Source: EsbW-18 sp033811555
GTDB taxonomy: Bacteria; Patescibacteriota; Minisyncoccia; Phycocordibacterales; EsbW-18
Direction: 5' to 3'
Length of the DNA stretch: 29,169 bases
Assembly (NCBI GenBank): GCA_033811555.1
Contig: JAPXOG010000007.1
Coordinates: 1 to 29,169, forward strand
Part shown: one piece after another, positions 1 to 7,977 of the stretch
Position numbering within the stretch: the first letter of the stretch is position 1
How the letters are laid out: every line of letters begins with the position of its first letter
Translations under genes and position numbers: made by a program
The notes under the pieces: model-generated
Seen by the model: the letters and a program-made list of their open reading frames with translations, nothing else
The model's database searches: none
What the model was told of the DNA's origin: nothing

Positions 1-1
1 G

Positions 2-10
2 TGCTATACT
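2..10 (+). promoter_or_regulatory. Extended -10 promoter of rnhB
   Basis: The motif TGCTATACT fits the extended -10 form TGnTATAAT with one mismatch. It ends 6 nt before the rnhB ATG, so the expected start of transcription falls at or next to the start codon and the mRNA would be leaderless. No -35 can be judged because the window begins here. Confidence 0.5.
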
Positions 11-16
11 GCGGGT

Positions 17-616
17 ATGCGTATCACCGTTGGCATTGATGAAGCGGGGAGGGGGCCCTTGGCGGGGCCGGTTGCCGTTGGTGCTGTTGCTGTTGTTGAT
101 TCGATGCGCGCGCGCAAGGCCGTCGCAAAGGCGTTTCCAAAGGTGAAGGATTCAAAGCAACTCTCCGAAAAAGCGCGTGAGGTATGGTTTGCTGAAATCA
201 AAAAACTTGGAGCGGAGGGATATATTTCGTGGACTGTCTCGTTTTCTTCGGCAAAGATAATTGATGATAAAGGTATTGCATACGCTATTACGCACGCAAC
301 GACGCAATGTCTTCGAAAACTTCATGTTGACCCTAAATATTCTCTCGTGTTGCTTGATGGAGGACTCAGGGCCCCCGAAGATTTTATTAATCAAAAAACA
401 ATAGTTCGCGGGGATACAACGAATATTGAAATTGCCCTTGCATCTATTTGTGCGAAAGTAATGCGTGACAGGAAAATGGTAGAGGCAGGAAAGCGTTATC
501 GTAAATACGGATTTGAAATCCATAAAGGGTACGGTACTAAACAACATTTGCGTGTTATTGAAAAACTTGGCACTTCCTCTTTTCACAGAAAGACATTTTG
601 TGAAAGATTTGTTTAA
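17..616 (+). CDS. rnhB: Ribonuclease HII
   Basis: This enzyme cuts the RNA strand of RNA-DNA hybrids and starts removal of single ribonucleotides misincorporated in DNA; it acts in the cytoplasm with divalent metal. The 199-aa length is typical. The N-terminus has the family signature GIDEAGRGPLAGP, giving the acidic pair D8-E9. Further conserved acidic sites lie in the LLDGGL strand and in the ASICAKVMRDR segment. The ATG at 17 places the signature at the usual distance from the N-terminus. An extended -10 sits 6 nt upstream and there is no Shine-Dalgarno sequence, so a leaderless message is likely. The first part of the gene is clearly more GC-rich than the rest of the window. It is followed by rpmF after 55 nt, where a separate promoter can be proposed. 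Assignment is secure from the motif set and length. Confidence 0.96.
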   Translation: MRITVGIDEAGRGPLAGPVAVGAVAVVDSMRARKAVAKAFPKVKDSKQLSEKAREVWFAEIKKLGAEGYISWTVSFSSAKIIDDKGIAYAITHATTQCLRKLHVDPKYSLVLLDGGLRAPEDFINQKTIVRGDTTNIEIALASICAKVMRDRKMVEAGKRYRKYGFEIHKGYGTKQHLRVIEKLGTSSFHRKTFCERFV

Positions 617-633
617 AATCAGATTTGGCGTAT

Positions 634-662
634 TTGCATAAAAGTACCGTATTTGTTAGAGT
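634..662 (+). promoter_or_regulatory. Candidate promoter of rpmF
   Basis: A -35-like TTGCAT (634-639), a 17-nt spacer and an extended -10, TGTTAGAGT (654-662), precede rpmF. The -10 ends 9 nt before the ATG, leaving almost no 5' leader. The -10 belongs to the TGTTAGnnT series also seen before rnr and trmD. The -35 is weak, at three of six matches. Confidence 0.4.
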
Positions 663-671
663 ATTTTCGTT

Positions 672-944
672 ATGACTGTCCGAATGCGTCATACAAAAGG
701 TCATACTGGCAATCGCCGGTCTCACCATGCCCTGTCAGGGCCGCGTCTTTCAACGTGTGTGTCATGCGGAGGCAAGCATGTTCGACACCGGGCGTGTCAA
801 ACTTGCGGTTTATACCGAGGGCGGACGGTAATTAACGTGCGTGGTCGTCAGGAGCGTGCATTGGCTCGCAAACAGGCAAAACTACGCGCCCGAGGCGAAA
901 ACGCCAAGGAAGCAGTAAAAAGTGAGTCAAAAGACTCAAAGTAG
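672..944 (+). CDS. rpmF: 50S ribosomal protein L32 (bL32) with C-terminal tail
   Basis: This is a structural protein of the large ribosomal subunit. The N-terminal half matches bL32: a basic start (MTVRMRHTKG), the RRSHHAL segment and a zinc-ribbon with four cysteines at C29, C32, C42 and C45, followed by GLYRGRTVI. At 90 aa it is longer than most L32 proteins (about 55-65 aa). The extra 30 or so residues first form an Arg/Lys/Ala-rich helix-like stretch and then an acidic/Ser end. The ATG at 672 aligns with the normal L32 start; an overlapping frame opening at 653 codes nothing recognisable. The gene stands between rnhB and nusB, a neighbourhood of RNA-related genes. Retention of all four cysteines suggests the zinc-binding form. 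Confidence 0.93.
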   Translation: MTVRMRHTKGHTGNRRSHHALSGPRLSTCVSCGGKHVRHRACQTCGLYRGRTVINVRGRQERALARKQAKLRARGENAKEAVKSESKDSK

Positions 945-983
945 GAACTTGACACTTCAGCGTCGCGAGTGCGATGCGCACAT

Positions 984-1880
984 ATGAGTAATCGTCATTT
1001 AGCGAGATCAGTTGTTCTTCAAACTCTTTTCCAGATCGATTTCTCCTCTGCTAGCGCACAGGAGGCCGATGGAATTCTATTGCATGTTGCAGAAGAATAT
1101 GCACCCGGTATCGGTGAATACGAATTTATGAGATCGCTCTTGAAAGGAGTTATTGAAAAACGAAACGCTATAGATACTATTATCACAAAGGCAGCGCCAG
1201 AATGGCCTCTTGAAAAAATATCTCTAGTAGACCGGAATGTTTTGCGTATCGGTTTATATGAACTTTTGTTTGGAGATAGGAAACACGTACCTGCTAAAGT
1301 TGCTATCAATGAAGCGATAGAGCTTGCTAAGAGTTTTGGTGGTGATTCGTCTGGAAGATTTGTTAATGGTGTTCTTGGTTCTGTATACAAAGAATTGGGA
1401 GAACCAGGGAAAAATGAAACCTCAAGGCGTCATAAAGACGTTCCTTATGATGAATTGCCACTAGAGGCTCTTGGTGGGGCAGTAGTATATGCACGACACG
1501 AAAAAGATATTTATATAGCTTTTGTGCACGATGTGTTTGGTCATTGGACGCTTTCGAAAGGTAAAATTGAAAGCGGAGAAGATGTGCGTGCGGGTACTGT
1601 TCGAGCGATAAAAGAAGAACTAGGGTTAGATGTTGTTTTGCAGGATGAAGTTGGAAGCAATGAATATGTAGCATCACATCCTGAAAAAGGAAAGACAAGG
1701 AAACGTGTTGTGTATTTTCTTGCTGAAGCTCCTTTTAGAGATTTGACGTTGGGTACGTCCGGTGGTTTAGATGACGCACGGTGGTTTAGATTGGTTGAAA
1801 TTGTAAATCTTAATATTTACGATGATATTTTACCTTTAATTACGAAAGCCGTTACTCTATTATCACAGAAACACTCATAA
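984..1880 (+). CDS. nusB: Fusion of transcription factor NusB with a NUDIX hydrolase-like domain
   Basis: Residues 1 to about 140 are NusB, the all-helical partner of NusE/S10 that binds boxA RNA and supports antitermination of rRNA operons. The start MSNRHLARSVVLQTLFQID, the central LVDRNVLRIGLYEL and the end SSGRFVNGVLGSVYKEL are all characteristic. Residues about 160-290 form a NUDIX domain: GGAVVYA begins the first strand and the NUDIX box runs G193 to L215 as GKIESGE, seven residues, then RAIKEELGL. The usual RE pair is R207-A208, so the glutamate acting as general base in MutT is absent, while E211 and E212 remain. A polar linker (about 141-158) joins the parts. An in-frame GTG at 969 is possible, but ATG 984 gives the standard NusB N-terminus. 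No stop or frame change separates the halves, so this is one continuous protein of 298 aa. Confidence 0.9.
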   Translation: MSNRHLARSVVLQTLFQIDFSSASAQEADGILLHVAEEYAPGIGEYEFMRSLLKGVIEKRNAIDTIITKAAPEWPLEKISLVDRNVLRIGLYELLFGDRKHVPAKVAINEAIELAKSFGGDSSGRFVNGVLGSVYKELGEPGKNETSRRHKDVPYDELPLEALGGAVVYARHEKDIYIAFVHDVFGHWTLSKGKIESGEDVRAGTVRAIKEELGLDVVLQDEVGSNEYVASHPEKGKTRKRVVYFLAEAPFRDLTLGTSGGLDDARWFRLVEIVNLNIYDDILPLITKAVTLLSQKHS

Positions 1881-1899
1881 TTAAATATCACGAATTAGT

Positions 1900-2589
1900 A
1901 TGAGGAACTTTGAAGAATTTGAAGAGAAACTTGGGTATTCTTTTAAAACCCCAGAACTTTTACAGATGGCCCTGACTCATCGTTCTTATATTAACGAATC
2001 TCGTACTCGTGATGGAAAACATAATGAGCGACTTGAATTTCTAGGAGATGCTGTTTTGGAACTTATTACTACAGAATTTTTGTATGCTAAGTATCCGAAT
2101 AAACCAGAAGGTGATTTAACTTCTTATCGCTCGGGGTTAGTAAATACTTCGACGTTAGCAACTGTTTCTCTTGAACTTGGAGTTAATGATTTTTTGTTGC
2201 TTTCAAAAGGTGAATCGAAAGATACAGGTCGTGCTCGCCAGTATATTCTTGCAAATGCTTTTGAAGCAATAGTTGGTGCATTGTATATAGATGGGGGATA
2301 CGATACAGCTCAGAAGTTTGTGGCAAAATATCTTTTGCCAATGACGGAGGATATTGTAGAAAAACACTTGTGGCGTGATGCTAAAAGCAGATTTCAAGAA
2401 CTTGCTCAAGAACGAGAGGGTATTACACCTTCGTACCAGAAAGTTAGCGAGTCAGGTCCAGATCACGATCGTGAGTTTACAATGGCGGTATTTTTAGGAA
2501 ATGAAGAAATTGCTCAAGGTATGGGGAAATCAAAACAAGAAGCTGAGCAAATAGCAGCAGGAAAAGCTCTTACAATAAAGGGGTGGTAA
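1900..2589 (+). CDS. rnc: Ribonuclease III
   Basis: RNase III cuts double-stranded RNA and matures rRNA precursors and structured mRNAs as a homodimer. The 229-aa length is typical. The catalytic domain carries the signature NERLEFLGDAVLE at 42-54, giving the metal-binding E46 and D50. The second acidic site is E122 in ANAFEAIVGALYIDGG, where the commonly aspartate position before it is Asn (N118). A double-stranded RNA-binding domain occupies about residues 160-229 and ends with the basic, Ala-rich helix GKSKQEAEQIAAGKAL. The gene starts 19 nt after nusB and ends 14 nt before smc, so it is probably cotranscribed with both; rnc-smc adjacency is common in bacteria. No Shine-Dalgarno sequence is seen before the ATG at 1900. 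Confidence 0.96.
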   Translation: MRNFEEFEEKLGYSFKTPELLQMALTHRSYINESRTRDGKHNERLEFLGDAVLELITTEFLYAKYPNKPEGDLTSYRSGLVNTSTLATVSLELGVNDFLLLSKGESKDTGRARQYILANAFEAIVGALYIDGGYDTAQKFVAKYLLPMTEDIVEKHLWRDAKSRFQELAQEREGITPSYQKVSESGPDHDREFTMAVFLGNEEIAQGMGKSKQEAEQIAAGKALTIKGW

Positions 2590-2603
2590 GTTGGGTTAGT
2601 TGT

Positions 2604-4898
2604 ATGTATCTAAAATCACTAGAGTTATCTGGATTCAAATCGTTTGCCAAAAAAACGATATTGCAATTTACGTCGCCTATAACTGCGATTGTAGGACCTA
2701 ATGGATCTGGAAAATCAAATGTAGCAGAAGCGTTTAGATTTGTTCTTGGCGAACAATCTATAAAATCTATGCGCGGAAAGCGCACTGAAGATCTCATTTG
2801 GAATGGTTCTAAGGAATCTCCAAAAAGCAATCGAGCTCACGTTAAACTTGTTTTTGACAACTCAGGCGAAGTTAACAAAACCCGTCTGTTTGATTTTGAT
2901 TTTGATGAAGTTGTTCTTGAGCGCATTATTCATCGAGATGCTTCTAGTGAATACATACTTAATGGTTCTTCTTCACGACTTAAAGATATATTTGAACTAC
3001 TCTCAGGTGCGCATATCGGGGCCTCAGGTCACCATATAATTTCACAGGGAGAAGCCGATCGTATTTTGTCAGTAAATCCTAGAGAGCGGAAAGTGATGGT
3101 GGAAGATGCTCTTGGGTTAAAAATATACCAATACAAAAAAGAAGAGAGTGCAAAGAAACTTAAAAAAACTGAAGAAAATATAGAGAAGGTAGAGAGTATT
3201 CGTCGTGAACTGAAGCCACACTTGAAATTCTTAGAAAAGCAGGTCGCAAAAATAAACAAAGCGAAAGAGATAGCAGATGTATTGCTTGCCGATTACAGAG
3301 AATATTTTGCTAGAGAAAAAATGTACTTAGAAAATGAGGCACAACGAATATCGCAAGAGCTTGAACCTTCTGAAAAACGTATGCATGAACTTGAGGAACA
3401 AATTGAAACAGCTCGGCATGACCTAGAAAAACTTACACGAAAAGATACAACTTCTAACGCGCTTTTGGCGGCAGAGCGAGCTCTACGTGAAATACGACAG
3501 AAAAAAGATGGTCGTATGCATGAAGCAGGGCGTGTTGAAGGGGAAATTTCGACTCTTCAGACGCTTATATCTAAGCACGAACATAAGATTTTGGAAGACG
3601 AAAATCGGGTTATTCCGTTTTCATTAGTTTTACGTAAGATTCGTAATGTAATGAAACGTATTGATGATGCGATCTCTAATCTTGATATGGAGCATCCAAA
3701 AGTTGTTTTTAATGATATTAAAGAGATGCTTACAGAGCTTATTACTTCGGCATCAGGTGAAGCTCATCATGACAATGCCAATATATCTGAAATTAGAGAA
3801 CGACTATCATTTCTTGAAAAGGAACGTCAAGGTATTAAGGCTGATATTGAACGCATAACTCAAGAAGAAAAAAAACGAGAAGATGACTACAAAACTATTC
3901 AGCTAAGTATTGAAAGGGATGTTAGTTCAGGTCGTGAGCTTGAGAGAACTATATTTGCACTTTCCAATGAACAACAAATGGTGAGAATGAAAGTGCAAGA
4001 GCTTACGGGTTTGCGTTATGCACTTTCTCTTGAAGAAGAAGAATATAAGCGCGAATTGCTTGAAGCGGGTGCGCTCGTTGGGGTTTCTGCAGTTAGGTTT
4101 GAAGATATTAGTGCAACTCTTCGTGAATTTGATAATGTGGAAGATCGAAATAAACAGATTTTGCGTAAAAAGGAAATTGAGCGAATGAAAATTCGATTAG
4201 AAGAGGCTGGGAGCGCCGGAGGAGAGGATATTTTGAAGGAGTATAAAGATGTTTCTGAACGTGATGAATTTTTGGCCAAGGAAGTTGAAGATCTTATTAA
4301 GTCTGCTGAGTCACTTCGCGTGTTGTTCGTAGATCTTGATGCCACATTAGCACGTGAATTTAGAGAAGGAGTGAAAAAAATTAATGAACAGTTTACTGAA
4401 TTTTTCTCGTTGATGTTTGGTGGAGGTTCTGCATCTCTAGAGGTAGTACGTGAGATTAGGAAATCGAGAAAAGATAATGACCTTGATGAAATTATTGAAG
4501 GAGATGTTCTCGAAACGATAGAATCAGAAGATGAACAAGTGCTTGAAGGTGTTGAAATAACAGTGTCTTTGCCTAGAAAACGTATTCGCGGGCTAGAAAT
4601 GCTTTCAGGAGGTGAGCGAGCGCTGACTTCAATTGCGCTTATTTTTGCAATGTCTCAAGTTAATCCACCTCCATTTATAATTCTAGATGAAACAGATGCC
4701 GCTTTAGATGAAGCGAACTCTAAACGGTATGGAGATATGATTGAAAATTTAGCTCAAAAAACTCAACTTATTTTGATAACGCACAATCGCGAAACAATGT
4801 CGCGCGCAGGTGTTTTATATGGTGTTACTATGGGGCATGACGCTGTGTCGCAGTTGTTATCCGTTTCATTTACAGAAGCAGTAGCTGTTGCTAAATAA
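2604..4898 (+). CDS. smc: Short SMC-family chromosome segregation ATPase without a recognisable hinge
   Basis: SMC proteins are DNA-binding ATPases that compact and segregate chromosomes. The N-terminal head has MYLKSLELSGFKSFAKKT and the Walker A motif GPNGSGKS (31-38). The C-terminal head has the signature LSGGERALTSIAL (from 667) and the Walker B/D-loop FIILDETDAALDEAN (691-705). Between the heads lie two charged coiled-coil arms, about 170-335 and 385-535. The protein is 764 aa against about 1150-1200 for ordinary bacterial SMC. The loss is in the middle: the globular hinge with its Gly-rich dimer interface is not seen, and only about 50 residues (336-385) rich in hydrophobic and charged residues join the arms. 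There is no CxxC zinc hook, so it is not Rad50-like at this point. ATG 2604 gives the standard SMC N-terminus; a frame opening at 2583 would add seven unlikely residues. Confidence 0.93.
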   Translation: MYLKSLELSGFKSFAKKTILQFTSPITAIVGPNGSGKSNVAEAFRFVLGEQSIKSMRGKRTEDLIWNGSKESPKSNRAHVKLVFDNSGEVNKTRLFDFDFDEVVLERIIHRDASSEYILNGSSSRLKDIFELLSGAHIGASGHHIISQGEADRILSVNPRERKVMVEDALGLKIYQYKKEESAKKLKKTEENIEKVESIRRELKPHLKFLEKQVAKINKAKEIADVLLADYREYFAREKMYLENEAQRISQELEPSEKRMHELEEQIETARHDLEKLTRKDTTSNALLAAERALREIRQKKDGRMHEAGRVEGEISTLQTLISKHEHKILEDENRVIPFSLVLRKIRNVMKRIDDAISNLDMEHPKVVFNDIKEMLTELITSASGEAHHDNANISEIRERLSFLEKERQGIKADIERITQEEKKREDDYKTIQLSIERDVSSGRELERTIFALSNEQQMVRMKVQELTGLRYALSLEEEEYKRELLEAGALVGVSAVRFEDISATLREFDNVEDRNKQILRKKEIERMKIRLEEAGSAGGEDILKEYKDVSERDEFLAKEVEDLIKSAESLRVLFVDLDATLAREFREGVKKINEQFTEFFSLMFGGGSASLEVVREIRKSRKDNDLDEIIEGDVLETIESEDEQVLEGVEITVSLPRKRIRGLEMLSGGERALTSIALIFAMSQVNPPPFIILDETDAALDEANSKRYGDMIENLAQKTQLILITHNRETMSRAGVLYGVTMGHDAVSQLLSVSFTEAVAVAK

Positions 4899-4921
4899 TT
4901 TTACGCGTAACTCTAATACCT

Positions 4922-4945
4922 CCAGAAGAACTCACTTTTTTCTGG
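4922..4945. terminator. Hairpin between convergent smc and PH-domain genes
   Basis: CCAGAAGAA (4922-4930) pairs with TTTTTCTGG (4937-4945) around a 6-nt loop, giving 9 bp with one G-U pair on the + strand. It lies 24 nt after the smc stop, between genes that converge. No clear U-tract follows on either strand, so it may be a weak terminator or only an mRNA end-stabilising hairpin. The remaining bases to 5032 are A/T-rich with nothing recognised. Confidence 0.4.
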
Positions 4946-5032
4946 GTAGATATTTATAAAATTCTCAACATCTAGCTTGCTTTGCAAAACAAAAAAGATT
5001 AAGTCAAAAAACAAAGAGTTATCTACTCTCGC

Positions 5033-5626
5033 TCAAATCGTGTTTGTTTGGTGGTTGCGTAGATTTACCAAATTTTCGTGTGCACGCATTATAGTTTCTT
5101 TTATTATCATAGGATTGGAAGCATTTTTTATAGAGAAATCCATTTGACTTCCAGCAGTTTGCACATGAATATCTCCGAACTTCAAGAACGTCGCAAAAAT
5201 ACCATTTACTGATACAGTTACATCTTGTACTCGTTCTAGATTAGTGACCGATACTTCACGCCGAAAAATACCTTGCTGATCTATGTCAAATATACGTTTA
5301 TTTGTGATGATCCAAACATCAAGGTAGTAGTCAGTCCAATAGAAAAAGAAAAGCACCCACAAAAAAAGACACCAGAGTATAAAAAGAAAACTTACAATTT
5401 GCATGCCATAAGTTGCACCAGTAATTTTGTTGATTAGAGTTCCAGTTGTAGGAACAAAAACTAAGGGAACTATCAAAAGCATTAACAAAAAAGTAATTCG
5501 ACTATATAAAACAAACATATGTCGTCGGGCTTCAAGTAAAACTTGCTCTCCTTCTTCAAGGTTTATAAGCTTGCGAATATTTTTGTCGGGTTGTAGTTTT
5601 GTGTCTTCAATGTGATGGTTGTTCAT
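5033..5626 (-). CDS. Membrane protein with bacterial PH-like (YdbS/bPH2) domain
   Basis: This 197-aa protein has a polar N-terminus and two hydrophobic membrane segments at about residues 41-62 and 76-98. A bPH2-type domain follows, recognisable by YLDVWIITNKRIFDIDQQG and then VTNLERVQDVTVSV and FGDIHVQTAG. Members of the family sit in the cytoplasmic membrane with the PH-like domain inside; their roles are mostly unknown, so no function is assigned. The gene begins 3 nt after the end of the 77-aa two-helix gene on the same strand and is surely cotranscribed with it. It converges on smc. The usual paired organisation of YdbS-like proteins with a second bPH2 protein is not seen; the partner here is a small membrane protein without that domain. 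Confidence 0.8.
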   Translation of the reverse strand: MNNHHIEDTKLQPDKNIRKLINLEEGEQVLLEARRHMFVLYSRITFLLMLLIVPLVFVPTTGTLINKITGATYGMQIVSFLFILWCLFLWVLFFFYWTDYYLDVWIITNKRIFDIDQQGIFRREVSVTNLERVQDVTVSVNGIFATFLKFGDIHVQTAGSQMDFSIKNASNPMIIKETIMRAHENLVNLRNHQTNTI

Positions 5627-5629
5627 ACG

Positions 5630-5863
5630 CTACAATAAAAAAATAAAACCAATCGCGATAGAAAGTATTATTAGCGAACCAACAAGGTAAACTCGTCTTA
5701 TACGCACTATACGTTTTGTGTTTGAACCATATGTTCTCCAATGGAACCATAGGATACTTGAAGCAATGGCCCAGGCAAAAATAGCTATTCCAAATAAAGC
5801 CCAATATACTTTATTAGGAATTGTTTCAGGAGAGGCAAAAGAAAACATGGTTAGTGGTGACAT
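5630..5863 (-). CDS. Small two-helix membrane protein, unknown function
   Basis: This 77-aa protein is mostly membrane segments: one at about residues 18-40 (VYWALFGIAIFAWAIASSIL and flanks) and one at about 58-77, ending the protein with IGFIFLL. A short basic loop (TKRIVRIRR) separates them, which by the positive-inside rule places the loop in the cytoplasm and both ends outside. I recognise no family. The next gene on the strand, the PH-domain protein, begins 3 nt beyond its stop, so the two probably work together at the membrane. A -10 element ends 7 nt before the ATG, supporting this start and a leaderless message. A frame overlapping it in another register is a shadow. Confidence 0.65.
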   Translation of the reverse strand: MSPLTMFSFASPETIPNKVYWALFGIAIFAWAIASSILWFHWRTYGSNTKRIVRIRRVYLVGSLIILSIAIGFIFLL

Positions 5864-5870
5864 ATCATTA

Positions 5871-5898
5871 ATTGTACAACTGTTTGCTTAATATACAA
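5871..5898 (-). promoter_or_regulatory. Promoter of the 77-aa gene and PH-domain gene
   Basis: On the minus strand a weak -35, TTGTAT (5898-5893), a 16-nt spacer and a good -10, TACAAT (5876-5871), precede the small membrane gene. The -10 ends 7 nt before the ATG, so transcription would begin at the start codon. Confidence 0.45.
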
Positions 5899-5919
5899 TG
5901 TACTAAATTAAGGAAAATT

Positions 5920-7893
5920 TTAAACTATTGAGCAGTCAATTAGTTTTTTATCTACATCAACATTTATGACGCGAAAACGAACCTCATCACCTAGAGAAAA
6001 AACGGTTTTAGTTCGTTTTCCTATAATGCGATATTTTTTTGGCTCATGAATATAATAATCGTTGTGCATATTAGAGAGTCGTATAAGTCCTTCTGCGTGC
6101 GTGTCCCGCTCTTCAACAAAAAAACCCCAATCAGAAACCCCAGAGATGACACCGTAAAATTCTTTTCCAATTCTAGCAGACATATATTCAGCCTGCTTTA
6201 GTTTAATAGATTCTCGCTCCGCATCTATAATAGATAATTCTCGTTGGGAGAGAGTGTTAGAAAGGGTTTCATACATAGAGTAAGATTCAAAAGGGAGAGT
6301 GCCGTATAAGCGATCATGTTCAAGTAAACGGTGTACCAAGATGTCGGGATAACGACGTATGGGGGAAGTGAACTGAGCATAAGCAGAAAGTGCAAGTCCA
6401 AAGTGGCCGATATTTCTTGTTGTATATTCGGCTTTTGCCATTGAACGAAGTCCAGCAGTAAGGATTAGGCTTTCTTCAGGTGTTCCTGCAACATTTGTAA
6501 AAAGAGTATTGAGTGAACGTCCAGTTATGTAACCCCGTTGGGAAAATTTAATTGGATGTCCAAGAGCTTTGGAGAATTCAGCGAGATCTCTTATACGCTC
6601 TGAATTTGGTGCATCATGAACTCTATACATAAACGGATGTTTCTTTTTTCCGTACTTAGAATATATATAGTTTGCTATTTGTTGGTTAGCAAGAAGCATA
6701 AATTCTTCAATTAATTTGTGGGTATCAAGGCGCTCTTTAAGATACGCATAGAGTGGTACGCCGTCATCGGCAAGTTCGAAGTGCACCTCGTGTTGTTCAA
6801 AATCAATTGCACCACGCTTCATTCGTTTAGCACGGTATTTTTTAGCTATTACATTAAGTGAGTTGAGCTCCTTGAAAAAAATTCCAGATTTTGCATCAAG
6901 TATCTTTTGAGCCTCATCATAGGTAAATCGTTTTTGAGAACGGATAATGGAGCGTCCAAAATCATGAGAAAGAATTTTTCCTTCTGGTGTCATGTTGAAC
7001 CATATAGAGTACGTGTAGCGATCTACGTCTTGTTTAAGACTGCATAAATCGTTAGAAAGTATCTCGGGGAGCATTGGTATAGTACGATCTACCAGGTAAG
7101 AAGAAAAACCACGTTTTTGAGCTTCTTGGTCAAGTACACTTCCTGGTGTTACAAAAAAAGACACATCGGCAATATGAATGCCTACTTCTAATGTTCCATC
7201 TGACAAATATGAAATTGATAACGCATCATCGAAATCTTTAGCGTCTGATGGATCTATTGAAAACGTGGGAGTTCCACGGAAATCGCGACGATTTGTGATA
7301 TTTGAATATTTTTCATAGTTGCTGTATACGTACAGCGCTTCATTTTCAACTTCCTTTGGAAAAGTGTCATCTATGTTGTTTTCTAGTGTAATAGAACGTA
7401 TCTCTACTTCATGTAGACCTTTTTTCCCAATTATTTCTATTATATCTGCTTCCGGATATGAGTTTTTATTATTCCATTTACGTAATTCTACAAATACTTT
7501 GTCATCATGTTTGCACAGTATCGGATCGATAAGCTTAAACGGTGTATATGCATTTCGGTCGTCTGGATAAAAAAGCATTACACCATTTTCCCTGCGCACA
7601 GTGCCGACAAACTTAGTTTTTGCACGGTGTTGTACTGTGATTACACGACCTAGGAAATCATCTTGAAAGCGATCTTGAGTAAGTATTACTACTACTCTGT
7701 CTCCGTTTAATGCAGTATTTAGATTCTTTTTTTCTATGCGAACAGATATATTTTTGTTAGTTGGATGCTGAGTAAAACCGATACCTTTTGATGTAGTTTT
7801 TATTACTGCTTCATAAGTAAAGGAAGTTTCTTGGCGTTTACCACCCTTTTTTTGACCTGCAATTCTTTGTGTTTTCTTATAATGTTTTTTCAT
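5920..7893 (-). CDS. rnr: Ribonuclease R (RNB-family 3'-5' exoribonuclease)
   Basis: RNase R degrades RNA processively from the 3' end, including structured RNA, and takes part in mRNA and rRNA turnover. The 657-aa protein begins with a Lys-rich tail, followed by cold-shock-type OB domains (about 25-170). The RNB catalytic domain has TFSIDPSDAKDFDDA at about 210-224, carrying the metal-binding aspartates, then GIHIADVSFFV and TIPMLPEILSNDLCSL. A C-terminal S1 domain (about 575-657) begins near GKEFYGVISGVSDWGFFV. The start at 7893 (MKKHYKK) is preferred over a GTG at 7911 because an extended -10, TGTTAGTAT, lies between them. No basic C-terminal extension follows S1, unlike E. coli RNase R, and the protein is shorter than that enzyme (about 810 aa). 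RNase II is the alternative, but the OB layout and RNB motifs favour RNase R. Confidence 0.93.
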   Translation of the reverse strand: MKKHYKKTQRIAGQKKGGKRQETSFTYEAVIKTTSKGIGFTQHPTNKNISVRIEKKNLNTALNGDRVVVILTQDRFQDDFLGRVITVQHRAKTKFVGTVRRENGVMLFYPDDRNAYTPFKLIDPILCKHDDKVFVELRKWNNKNSYPEADIIEIIGKKGLHEVEIRSITLENNIDDTFPKEVENEALYVYSNYEKYSNITNRRDFRGTPTFSIDPSDAKDFDDALSISYLSDGTLEVGIHIADVSFFVTPGSVLDQEAQKRGFSSYLVDRTIPMLPEILSNDLCSLKQDVDRYTYSIWFNMTPEGKILSHDFGRSIIRSQKRFTYDEAQKILDAKSGIFFKELNSLNVIAKKYRAKRMKRGAIDFEQHEVHFELADDGVPLYAYLKERLDTHKLIEEFMLLANQQIANYIYSKYGKKKHPFMYRVHDAPNSERIRDLAEFSKALGHPIKFSQRGYITGRSLNTLFTNVAGTPEESLILTAGLRSMAKAEYTTRNIGHFGLALSAYAQFTSPIRRYPDILVHRLLEHDRLYGTLPFESYSMYETLSNTLSQRELSIIDAERESIKLKQAEYMSARIGKEFYGVISGVSDWGFFVEERDTHAEGLIRLSNMHNDYYIHEPKKYRIIGKRTKTVFSLGDEVRFRVINVDVDKKLIDCSIV

Positions 7894-7901
7894 TTCGGTG
7901 T

Positions 7902-7910
7902 ATACTAACA
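7902..7910 (-). promoter_or_regulatory. Extended -10 promoter of rnr
   Basis: Minus-strand TGTTAGTAT is an extended -10 that ends 8 nt before the rnr ATG. No good -35 is found at normal spacing. The element decides the start of rnr, because the upstream in-frame GTG would lie at the promoter's own first base. Confidence 0.5.
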
Positions 7911-7944
7911 CAATCTTGCTTTTTCGCTCTGTTTTTGGTAGAGT

Positions 7945-7974
7945 TTGACAGCTGTCAATTAGTCGTCGTATTAA
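7945..7974 (+). promoter_or_regulatory. rpsP promoter with a 14-bp palindrome over its -35
   Basis: TTGACA (7945-7950), an 18-nt spacer and TATTAA (7969-7974) precede the rpsP ATG by only 3 nt. The -35 is part of the perfect palindrome TTGACAGCTGTCAA (7945-7958), so a consensus -35 is also presented to the minus strand, toward rnr. Such a symmetrical site over a -35 could be an operator for a dimeric regulator, but this is inference. Confidence 0.45.
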
Positions 7975-7977
7975 CTT

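Noticed and set aside
152..586. Long open frame antisense to rnhB
   Set aside because: It has no recognisable domain, and rnhB has complete family motifs in the other strand; it is a shadow frame.
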